Made by a program: the position numbers and the translations under genes | Assembly: GCA_021778575.1 (NCBI GenBank) | Contig: JAJYCH010000047.1 | Location: 1 to 13,297, forward strand | Direction of reading: 5' to 3' | Length of the DNA stretch: 13,297 bases | Origin: Planctomycetota bacterium | GTDB taxonomy: Bacteria > Planctomycetota > Planctomycetia > Isosphaerales > Isosphaeraceae | The notes under the pieces: model-generated | What the model was told of the DNA's origin: nothing | What the model saw: the letters and a program-made list of their open reading frames with translations, nothing else | Database searches by the model: none | Part shown: in pieces, positions 1 to 5,147 of the stretch | Position numbering within the stretch: position 1 is the first letter of the stretch | How the letters are laid out: every line of letters begins with the position of its first letter

Positions 1-410
1 CCTGAATCGGACTGTCCATGGCAAGGGGTACCTGAAAGGAGAACGGCGACAACACGACGGGGTCCGCCACCTCAAGTGGGGGTCGCGGAACAAGCGCGGA
101 TCAGCCTAGCTTTATCAATTTTCCGCTAGTGACCGCACACTTTATTGCATGGCGACGGGACTGTCAAGCATCCGAGGCGATCAACTGCTCACCGAACCAG
201 CTTTGCCATCGGTAGTTCGGTAAAAACGTTCGTCTCGGTAAGTTGGGAGACTTAAGGCCCCCTCGGAAAATATTCTTGTGCCGCGCCTCGATCGGTCGGT
301 TCCAGGCTCGATCGATCGACACCGAAGTCCCGCGATCGCGTCGATCTGCCAGCGCGAAAACCACGCGACGAGCTGTATGGAAGGGGTCGAAGACGACTCG
401 CGCCCAGATC

Positions 411-464
411 GGGCCGGATTGTTCCTCTGGCTAAGTCACATGACCGGGAGGATCAATCCGGCCC
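411..464. repeat. Long interrupted hairpin
   Basis: GGGCCGGATTG at 411-421 is perfectly complementary to CAATCCGGCCC at 454-464. After one T/T mismatch the pairing continues with TCCTC (423-427) and GAGGA (448-452), giving about 17 positions of stem around a loop of about 20 nt. It lies beyond the stop of the minus-strand secreted-protein gene ending at 620 and has no T-run on either side. It may be a transcription-end structure, an mRNA 3' stabiliser or a small structured RNA; the sequence does not decide. Confidence 0.55.
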
Positions 465-517
465 TCCGAGGATTTCCCCGATGGAGCGTTTGTAAACCGC
501 GTCTCACCCATGCAAAT

Positions 518-551
518 CGCTCCGATCGGCCTGGTAAAGCCGATCGGAGCG
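518..551. terminator. Perfect 13-bp hairpin, terminator-like
   Basis: CGCTCCGATCGGC (518-530) and GCCGATCGGAGCG (539-551) form a perfect 13-bp stem with an 8-nt loop. It sits about 70 nt past the stop codon of the minus-strand gene ending at 620, the right place for a 3' end. The minus-strand side is followed only by ATTTGC, not a clear U-tract, so classical Rho-independent termination is uncertain. Confidence 0.45.
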
Positions 552-619
552 TCGTTGGGTTTGTTTGGAAAACTCGAACCGAGCGAGCGCCCACGGATCA
601 GGTCGGGGCTTGCTCTGGC

Positions 620-1165
620 TCAACCGCCCCGACTTCCCTGGAAGAACCAGGGCCAGTAATCGGGACCGGGGCCAGGCGAGAACGAGTCGAGGTCGTAGAT
701 CGGCACGTAGCTGCCTCGGTCGTAATACATCCCGACCGGCTTGCGCTGGTGGAAAAGTTGCTGGGTGGCCCGCAGGAACGAGGGGCGAGCGGGGCGACTT
801 TCCGGGGAGATCGTGCTCGCGCCAGGCGATCCGTAGAAATACGGATAAACCGAGGCTGTATCGCGTGATGGCAATCTCACGCCGTAGAGACCGCCGTCGT
901 ACCAGGTGTTGGTATCGAGGATCTTGGCATGATTGCCAAAGCGGGTATTGTAGTAATTGTCGCGATTCGGGTCTTTGGGAAGGTTTGTCTTGAACTTGTT
1001 ACCAAGCTCGAAGCGCTGAAGCAGCCCGCTCCGTTCGTGGATGTCGGGGATATTCGGCTCGGGAACCTGGGCCTGGACCGCGCTGGTGGCGCTGATCAGC
1101 ATCGAGGCAGTCGCCGCGAGGCCAAGTACGGCTCGCCTGAGCATCGTGATCGTATCGCGTCGCAT
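620..1165 (-). CDS. Secreted protein of unknown function (181 aa)
   Basis: I do not recognise the family. The ATG at 1165 is preceded by GGAGG (plus-strand CCTCC at 1171-1175) at 5 nt, which makes the start firm. Residues 1-33 form a Sec signal peptide: Arg-rich n-region, hydrophobic core, and an AVQA/Q cleavage site. The mature protein of about 148 residues is rich in Tyr, Pro, Gly, Asp and Arg, with short aromatic stretches such as YYNTRFG, YPYFYGSPG and PDYWPWFF near the C-terminus, and has no Cys or further membrane segment. This suggests a small extracytoplasmic or surface protein. It is the last of three consecutive minus-strand genes for exported proteins, but terminator-like hairpins lie between it and the gene upstream, so it may have its own promoter or be expressed by read-through. 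Two hairpins follow its stop. Confidence 0.8.
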   Translation of the reverse strand: MRRDTITMLRRAVLGLAATASMLISATSAVQAQVPEPNIPDIHERSGLLQRFELGNKFKTNLPKDPNRDNYYNTRFGNHAKILDTNTWYDGGLYGVRLPSRDTASVYPYFYGSPGASTISPESRPARPSFLRATQQLFHQRKPVGMYYDRGSYVPIYDLDSFSPGPGPDYWPWFFQGSRGG

Positions 1166-1188
1166 CGTATCCTCCGTGTCGAACGCTG

Positions 1189-1227
1189 AAAAATCCCGGC
1201 TCGCTGGTTCCTCATGAGCGCGAGCCG
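1189..1227 (-). terminator. Rho-independent terminator
   Basis: On the minus strand CGGCTCGC (1227-1220) pairs with GCGAGCCG (1204-1197) across a 15-nt loop, followed by GGA and then TTTTT (1193-1189). This hairpin plus U-tract lies about 100 nt beyond the stop of the Cys-rich protein gene at 1325 and only 24 nt before the next start at 1165. It would either end the upstream transcript or attenuate read-through into the 620-1165 gene. Confidence 0.65.
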
Positions 1228-1256
1228 AGATTGATTTGCCGGAGTTCCAGAGGGCT

Positions 1257-1284
1257 CGACCCGGTCGAATTCTCGACCGGGTCG
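1257..1284 (-). terminator. Perfect 12-bp hairpin after the Cys-rich gene
   Basis: CGACCCGGTCGA (1257-1268) and TCGACCGGGTCG (1273-1284) form a perfect 12-bp stem with a 4-nt ATTC loop. It starts 40 nt past the stop of the minus-strand gene at 1325. No U-run follows on the minus strand. With the U-tailed hairpin at 1189-1227 it makes a double stem-loop between the two genes, so it may act as a tandem terminator or protect the mRNA 3' end. Confidence 0.55.
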
Positions 1285-1324
1285 GTTGCCGGGAGCGGAA
1301 CTCTTTTCAGGAGTTGTCGTCAGA

Positions 1325-2320
1325 TCAGAACCCGTCCGGGGTGTACGGGGGGAAAGCCAGGAAGTCGCGCGGCGAGCGGGTCGGCACCACGTAGGGAACG
1401 TAGCCCGGGGTCAAGGGAACCGGTCCGCCGGGACCGACGAAGTACTTGATCTTGCCGCGATGAGGATGCAGGATGCCCGAGACCTTGCCGCGAAGACCGG
1501 CACAGAGTCCGCAGCCCTTGCCGCCGCAGGCACCGCAACCACTTCCCTTACCGAACAGACCGCACTTGCCGCAGCCCTTGCCGCCGCAGGAATCGCAGTC
1601 ACCGGCACCCGCTCCGTGATGGAACAGCTTGCCCAGTCCGCCGCAGAGTCCGCAGCCCTTGCCACCGCATGATCCGCAAGGATCGCCCATGACGGAACCG
1701 CCGTGGTTGTGACCTTTACCCAGCTTGCAGCCGGGATCACCGCAGAACTGCGACGACGGGGCCGGAGCCGCTTGGGGTGAGGTCACGACCGGAGCGGAAG
1801 ACTGGTCCGACGCCAGCATGTGAATCGGGTCGCCAGCGGGGCTCGAGCTGCAAATTCCGCAGCCTTTACCGCCGCAGAGTCCGCAATTCTTGATCCGCTT
1901 GCCATGACCGAAACGATTGCAGGAGCTGCAACTGGAATCGCCACAAGCTCCTTTACCGAAAAGCCCGCAACCTCCCTGGCCGCCGCCACCGCCGCATCCC
2001 TTGCCGAACAGTCCGCAACCGCCCGAGCCGCTGCCTCCCTTGCCGAACAGACCATGGCCGCCGCACTTGCCGGGACCTTTGCCCATCAAGAGGCCACAGA
2101 TCCCACAGGTCTTGCCGAAGTGGTCGCCGAAGCCGCTCTTGGCGTAGTGGCCCCAAGGAATCGGCGGGGCCATGTAAGGACCGCCGGTGTTGAGGTCGCG
2201 AGCGAGAACTTCGCCAGGAATCGTGTCGTGAAACCCATCGGCCGAGACCGGATGGGCGGATGTCAGACCAGCCAGCAGGGCGATCGTGAGTGTCACCCCT
2301 CGCCAATGACCGAAGCGCAT
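1325..2320 (-). CDS. Secreted Gly/Cys-rich repeat protein (331 aa)
   Basis: The function and family are unknown to me. The ATG at 2320 is chosen because AGGGAG (plus-strand 2326-2331) lies 5 nt upstream; a GTG two codons earlier would sit directly on that site. Residues 1-28 are a Sec signal peptide with a PVSA/DG cleavage site. The mature protein holds 27 Cys by my count in about 300 residues, with much Gly and Lys. The N-terminal half carries repeats around (C/H)GLFGKG. Four copies of a 12-residue block CxxCGGKGCGxC follow, one mid-protein and three clustered near the C-terminus. A Pro/Ala/Ser linker with no Cys lies between the first and second block. The tail, about 60 residues, is Cys-free, Pro/Tyr-rich and contains YVPYVVP. 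The paired CxxC spacing suggests metal binding or disulfide cross-linking outside the cytoplasm (inference). It resembles DnaJ zinc-finger repeats (CxxCxGxG) only locally; no J-domain is present. It lies between two other exported-protein genes on the same strand. Confidence 0.85.
   Translation of the reverse strand: MRFGHWRGVTLTIALLAGLTSAHPVSADGFHDTIPGEVLARDLNTGGPYMAPPIPWGHYAKSGFGDHFGKTCGICGLLMGKGPGKCGGHGLFGKGGSGSGGCGLFGKGCGGGGGQGGCGLFGKGACGDSSCSSCNRFGHGKRIKNCGLCGGKGCGICSSSPAGDPIHMLASDQSSAPVVTSPQAAPAPSSQFCGDPGCKLGKGHNHGGSVMGDPCGSCGGKGCGLCGGLGKLFHHGAGAGDCDSCGGKGCGKCGLFGKGSGCGACGGKGCGLCAGLRGKVSGILHPHRGKIKYFVGPGGPVPLTPGYVPYVVPTRSPRDFLAFPPYTPDGF
1502..1537 (-). repeat. CxxCGGKGCGxC block, copy 4 (C-terminal)
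   Basis: This 36-nt unit encodes CGACGGKGCGLC in the Cys-rich secreted protein. It is separated from the next copy by 24 nt. The central DNA CTTGCCGCCGCAGG (plus strand) is identical to that of the neighbouring copy at 1562-1597, pointing to recent duplication or recombination. Confidence 0.85.
1562..1597 (-). repeat. CxxCGGKGCGxC block, copy 3
   Basis: This unit encodes CDSCGGKGCGKC. It starts exactly 60 nt (20 codons) from copy 4, so block plus spacer forms a 60-nt period in this part of the gene. Confidence 0.85.
1643..1678 (-). repeat. CxxCGGKGCGxC block, copy 2
   Basis: This unit encodes CGSCGGKGCGLC and starts 81 nt (27 codons) from copy 3. The core differs from copies 3 and 4 by a silent change in a Gly codon (CCACCG against CCGCCG on the plus strand), so the protein motif is kept while the DNA drifts. 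Confidence 0.85.
1850..1885 (-). repeat. CxxCGGKGCGxC block, copy 1 (N-terminal)
   Basis: This unit encodes CGLCGGKGCGIC and is the most distant copy, separated from the other three by the Cys-poor Pro/Ala/Ser linker. Its DNA shows silent third-position changes (CTTTACC against CTTGCC on the plus strand), consistent with an older duplication under protein-level selection. Confidence 0.85.
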
Positions 2321-2634
2321 TGTCACTCCCTTTGTCGTCAGACGCCGGAATCCCTCCTGGAGTGTCGGTTATCGTGCGAGCGGTGGCGAAGCCGCGCCTT
2401 CCTCAGCGCTGGTCGCCAACATCGTCAGGCCGTCGAGTCCGGTGCCGAAATCCAACGCGGGGAGCCTTCCCTTCGTCGTCTGGATTGCTTCGCCGGATGG
2501 CCTTGCTACCGCAACTTAACATCGGACGATCGGCCGACCGGCTGGAGTCAAACCGAAAACGACCACGCCCCTCGGGATCGAGGGGCGTGGTCGGCGAGAG
2601 TTATGCCGGTTGGGGGATTTCCCTCACGGAAAAC
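2321..2634. other. Intergenic region: terminator plus promoter region
   Basis: This 314-nt gap separates two minus-strand genes for exported proteins. Its right part holds the strong terminator of the gene ending at 2635 (2550-2593). The remaining 230 nt must contain the promoter of the Cys-rich protein gene; I see no clear -35/-10 pair. The ribosome site AGGGAG is at 2326-2331. No small gene is evident. Confidence 0.6.
2550..2593 (-). terminator. Strong Rho-independent terminator
   Basis: CGACCACGCCCCTCG (2560-2574) and CGAGGGGCGTGGTCG (2579-2593) form a perfect 15-bp GC-rich stem with a 4-nt loop. On the minus strand it is followed at once by TTTT (2559-2556), then CGG and TTT. It sits 42 nt past the stop of the minus-strand gene at 2635. 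This is the clearest terminator in the window and separates that gene from the Cys-rich protein gene downstream. Confidence 0.85.
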
Positions 2635-3423
2635 TTACTTCTGTTTGCCGAAGACAGCCGAGGCCGGCAGTTCGTTGACGCCGGTCGGGGCGTTCGGGTC
2701 ATAGGTCATCATGGCGTGGGCCTCCTGCTTCTTGAAGGCTTGCTCGGCCCGACGCTCGGAACCGATTCCCGACCAGCCGAAGAGGTGGCCGAGGATGTGC
2801 GGGTGAGGGAAGCCGCCGTTGCTCTTGGTCTGGTAGAAGTCGCGGCTCTGGCTCGGGGCCGACTGAGCCACGGCTCGGCCGGGAGCCGACGCCTTCATTC
2901 CCGCCGGGGCCATCGGCATGGCGCCCGACGACTGCGAGAAGCCGGCCTGAACGACTCCGACCGGGGCTGGTTCAGCCATGGAGGGGTCGTAGCCACCGGT
3001 CGCGGTCGAGCCACCACTTGAAGCCAAGGCACGGCCGGGGGCCTCGGCCGGAGCTGGGGCTCCGCCCGCCTGGACGAACGTTCCGGGCATGTTCAGCGCG
3101 GCCTGGCAGGGGCCGCAGACGCCATTCTTCGAGTGAGCGCAGCCGACGATCTTGCCCGGCGGCATCGCGTTGGCCATCTTCGCGGCACAGGCGGCACACA
3201 CTTTCCGCCCTTTATGGACGTGAGCGACGGCGGGAGCAGTCGCGGGAGCGCTCGAAGGCGCTGGTTGGCCACTGACTCCAGCGGGGGGCGTGGCGGGTTG
3301 GACGGCCGAGGGGTTACGATAGCCCCCGGGCGCCGAGGGATCGACATTCTGCGCGCTCACGGTGATCGGAGTGATCAGTCCGAAGGCGATCAGTCCGAGG
3401 CTGGTCCGAGTGAAGTGACGCAT
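2635..3423 (-). CDS. Secreted Ala/Pro-rich protein with CxxC motifs (262 aa)
   Basis: I do not recognise the family. The ATG at 3423 is chosen because AAGGAG lies 10 nt upstream and a Sec signal peptide follows directly (hydrophobic core LGLIAFGLI, cleavage near TVSA/QN). The frame stays open up to 3744, but that extension has no signal sequence or credible protein character. Mature residues about 25-70 are a Pro/Ala/Ser-rich low-complexity linker. A small Cys domain at about 75-120 holds VCAAC, a lone Cys and CGPC, five Cys in all. A second Ala/Pro/Gly-rich stretch follows, and the conserved-looking C-terminus (about 205-262) contains the His/aromatic segment FPHPHILGHLFGW and charged residues. 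CGPC matches the thioredoxin active site, but no thioredoxin fold is visible around it, so metal binding or a structural disulfide is at least as likely. It is first in the run of three exported-protein genes and has its own strong terminator. Confidence 0.8.
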   Translation of the reverse strand: MRHFTRTSLGLIAFGLITPITVSAQNVDPSAPGGYRNPSAVQPATPPAGVSGQPAPSSAPATAPAVAHVHKGRKVCAACAAKMANAMPPGKIVGCAHSKNGVCGPCQAALNMPGTFVQAGGAPAPAEAPGRALASSGGSTATGGYDPSMAEPAPVGVVQAGFSQSSGAMPMAPAGMKASAPGRAVAQSAPSQSRDFYQTKSNGGFPHPHILGHLFGWSGIGSERRAEQAFKKQEAHAMMTYDPNAPTGVNELPASAVFGKQK

Positions 3424-3433
3424 CTCTAGGGAA

Positions 3434-3439
3434 CTCCTT
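3434..3439 (-). promoter_or_regulatory. Ribosome binding site fixing the 3423 start
   Basis: AAGGAG on the minus strand lies 10 nt before the ATG at 3423. It supports that start over the open frame that runs back to 3744. Confidence 0.7.
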
Positions 3440-3555
3440 TCCCGAATCCGGCCCGAATTCACCGCGAATCCGGCTCCGTCCTGGAACCTCAAATTCTCGG
3501 CATTCGATGGGCCTTGATCGACCGCGGGACCTGACTGACAGTGTCCCCCCCCTAT

Positions 3556-3601
3556 GCCCTTTGACCCGCGAACCTGGCTTGACTGAGATCGGGCAAAGGG
3601 C
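3556..3601. repeat. Inverted repeat in the divergent region
   Basis: GCCCTTTGACCCG (3556-3568) and CGGGCAAAGGGC (3590-3601) pair over 12 bp with a single bulged A, around a 21-nt loop. No T-run follows on either strand. Its position, about 130 nt upstream of the minus-strand start and about 140 nt upstream of the plus-strand start, fits an operator or leader structure; this is inference only. Confidence 0.4.
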
Positions 3602-3742
3602 CATCCGGCTCGACATCCGAGGGTCGACGTCTTAACCTCCAGGATCGACCGAAACCGCCGCCATCTTGCGAAAAATCGGCGCAACCGGCGAAACACTCGT
3701 TCTTCAACCTCCTCGCACCCCTTCACGCGGATCGAGCTTATC

Positions 3743-4231
3743 ATGAGGCTTTACCTGGCCGGTCCGTTATTCACCCAGGCCGAACGGGCCTGGAATCTCG
3801 ACCTCGCCGGTCTCATCGTCGAGGCGGGTCATTCGGTCTTCCTGCCGCAGGCCGAGGTTCAGACGATCGAGACGCTCGACGCCGAGTCGATCTTTCGTGT
3901 CGACGTCGACGGCGTTCGCTCGGCGGACGCGATCGTGGCGATCGTCGAGGGCGCGGACCCTGATAGTGGGACGAGCTTCGAATGCGGGCTGGCGTTCGCG
4001 CTCGGATTGCCGATCGTCATCGTCCGGACCGATTTCCGGGCCGGCGGCGATGCCCTGCCCGGTCAGAAGCTGGCGACGGTCAACCTGATGCTGTCCCAGG
4101 CCGCGACCGCCGTGGTCGCCGTCACCAGCCCGACGGGTGGGATCGACGAGCTGGCCTCCCGGATCATCGAGGCCCTGGCGGCTTTGCCTCGCGGTCTGCC
4201 GCCGGTCGAGCGGGTCAGCCCTTCGGTTTAG
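3743..4231 (+). CDS. Nucleoside 2-deoxyribosyltransferase family protein
   Basis: The 162-aa protein matches the small nucleoside 2-deoxyribosyltransferase-like family (PF05014), enzymes that cleave or exchange the N-glycosidic bond of 2'-deoxynucleosides or related nucleotides in the cytoplasm. Visible motifs are the N-terminal nucleotide-binding loop MRLYLAGPLF (1-10), SADAIVAIVEG (60-70), and DSGTSFECG (74-82), in which Glu80 is the expected nucleophile. ALGLPIVIVRTDFR follows, then a C-terminal VNLML stretch that may supply the Asn seen in the family. The length is normal for the family. The ATG at 3743 begins the conserved first strand directly, although no strong ribosome site precedes it. 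Whether it is a base-exchange enzyme, a nucleotide hydrolase like DNPH1, or has another substrate cannot be read from the sequence. Its last 17 nt overlap the 3' end of the opposing gene. Confidence 0.82.
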   Translation: MRLYLAGPLFTQAERAWNLDLAGLIVEAGHSVFLPQAEVQTIETLDAESIFRVDVDGVRSADAIVAIVEGADPDSGTSFECGLAFALGLPIVIVRTDFRAGGDALPGQKLATVNLMLSQAATAVVAVTSPTGGIDELASRIIEALAALPRGLPPVERVSPSV

Positions 4232-4919
4232 GGCCGGCGTTGGTCCGGGGCGGGACGGGGTTGGTCGAGAACATCGCCTTCAAGGTGACCCGGATATCGT
4301 GCGGAATGTTGCGGGCGATGTAGCGGCCGAGGATGATTTCCTTGCCTTCGCTGATGACGGTTGAACTCTCGCCGCCGACCGACTCGAAGGTGACGATCGC
4401 GCCGGGTTGGTGGAACCAGAGTGCCGGCTCGAATTCGGCCGACGATTCCTCGGTCCCTGACTGACCGGCGATGGTGACTCGCCCGTTGGGGTGGTCCGGA
4501 AACGGGCGCTGGATCGCCAGGCTGATCCGCCCCGTTCCCACGGCTCGAAACAGGACATCGTTGACCGACAGCGACGGTTTACCGTTGTTCGACGGCCCTT
4601 CGACCTCCAGGGTCACGCGGACGCTCCCTCGACCACCTTCGAAGGTCGAGACGAGCGACGGAATCTCCTCATCGTTCGAGAAGACGCGCGTCGGAGCCTC
4701 GGAGTGGCGAACCGAGAGCGGGACACCCGTCCCGACGGAGAGTGTCGGCGGGGGTTGCTTCGAGCTGCCACAACCCCAGGCCAGACAAGTTATGATCAGA
4801 ACAGTCGGGACGAGACTTCTTGAGGAACAGCACGTTCCATTTCGGACTCGTTCCCACGGTCCTCCGCGGGAATGCCGTCCGGGACGCTCCGCGTCCTCAT
4901 CCGAACGGTTGGGCCGCAT
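4215..4919 (-). CDS. Putative lipoprotein; 5' end uncertain
   Basis: I do not recognise the family. A hydrophobic segment LVPTVLIITCLAWGC followed by GSSK looks like a type II lipoprotein signal with Cys at codon 4772-4770, so the mature protein of about 185 residues would be lipid-anchored. It is mostly polar and strand-like, with no Cys after the anchor; AEFEPALWFHQPG and GKEIILGRYIARNIPHDIRVTL look like one compact beta domain. The 5' end is odd. In frame there is no ATG, GTG or TTG between the signal and the palindromic repeat upstream. The nearest in-frame start is ATG 4919, inside the repeat, which would add a 48-residue leader before the hydrophobic core's end. In another frame ATG 4840 begins MERAVPQ; a single-base shift near 4821-4830 would join it to the signal and give a normal 23-residue lipoprotein leader. 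The gene may be frameshifted, invaded by the repeat, or use a rare start codon. It lies downstream of the DUF1501 gene on the same strand. Confidence 0.6.
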   Translation of the reverse strand: MRPNRSDEDAERPGRHSRGGPWERVRNGTCCSSRSLVPTVLIITCLAWGCGSSKQPPPTLSVGTGVPLSVRHSEAPTRVFSNDEEIPSLVSTFEGGRGSVRVTLEVEGPSNNGKPSLSVNDVLFRAVGTGRISLAIQRPFPDHPNGRVTIAGQSGTEESSAEFEPALWFHQPGAIVTFESVGGESSTVISEGKEIILGRYIARNIPHDIRVTLKAMFSTNPVPPRTNAGPKPKG

Positions 4920-4970
4920 CACAGACGAAGAGCGTCGAACACGGCATTCCCACGCGGAGCGTGGGAACGA
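4848..4970. repeat. Three-hairpin palindromic repeat (REP/BIME-like)
   Basis: The two arms, 4848-4878 and 4941-4970, are inverted copies of one roughly 30-nt unit. Each arm is itself a hairpin. The right arm is perfect: TTCCCACGC-GGA-GCGTGGGAA (4947-4967). The left arm (4851-4872) has decayed by a few bases. Between them is a third hairpin with the same core, GGACGC-TCC-GCGTCC (4882-4896). No open frame encodes a transposase. Translations in several frames give peptides of the FPRSAWE / PTRSVGT type that I recall being scattered through planctomycete proteomes as spurious tails. It overlaps the start region of the lipoprotein-like gene. Confidence 0.8.
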
Positions 4971-5147
4971 GAAAGATGTTGCGCCCAATCTGTGGTGGAG
5001 TTCAGCGTGGAGTCTCGCCAGGTAAGTTGTATTCCAGGAAGTTCGATTCAAAGCGTTCCCTCGCCGGCAATCGAAAGTAAGCGATGCTCACCGAATAAAT
5101 TCGTTGATTGTGGACTGGCTGATCTTACCCGTTCTCACCCAAAATCA

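Larger units (their letters stand above)
110..619. other. Left gap without a convincing gene
   Basis: No reading frame here looks like a real gene; the open frames on both strands lack a good ribosome site and a plausible protein. At the extreme left edge (2-109, plus strand) a 35-codon open frame ends in TAG and encodes a Lys/Arg-rich tail. It could be the C-terminus of a gene starting outside the window, but it is too short to support a call. The gap holds two strong inverted repeats (411-464 and 518-551) and a GATC-rich stretch around 295-345 that includes the palindrome CGCGATCGCG (331-340). Confidence 0.6.
3424..3742. other. Divergent intergenic region
   Basis: This 319-nt region lies between the minus-strand exported-protein gene (start 3423) and the plus-strand deoxyribosyltransferase-like gene (start 3743), so it should hold promoters for both. 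It contains the ribosome site AAGGAG (3434-3439), a run of eight C (3545-3552), and an imperfect inverted repeat at 3556-3601. A short TTGCG/CGCAA pair lies near 3664-3684. No convincing -35/-10 elements or small gene are visible. Confidence 0.55.

Noticed and set aside
2..109. Basic C-terminal tail of a gene entering from the left edge
   Set aside because: Only 35 codons are visible, with no domain and a competing open frame, so a call cannot be supported.
278..868. Plus-strand open frame across the left gap
   Set aside because: It runs antisense into the signal-peptide protein gene, has no ribosome site and low-complexity charged composition.
1286..1672. Ala-rich plus-strand frame with apparent repeats
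   Set aside because: It is the reverse-strand reading of the Cys-block repeats; the repetition comes from the real minus-strand gene.
1325..2320. Cys-rich protein as a DnaJ-type chaperone or CRISPR-like array
   Set aside because: There is no J-domain and the CxxC spacing differs from the DnaJ zinc finger; the repeats are coding, in frame and unevenly spaced.
2635..3423. CGPC as a thioredoxin active site
   Set aside because: The surrounding residues are low-complexity and show no thioredoxin-fold strands or cis-Pro motif.
3424..3744. N-terminal extension of the 2635-3423 gene
   Set aside because: The signal peptide and ribosome site place the start at 3423; the extension contains the divergent promoter region.
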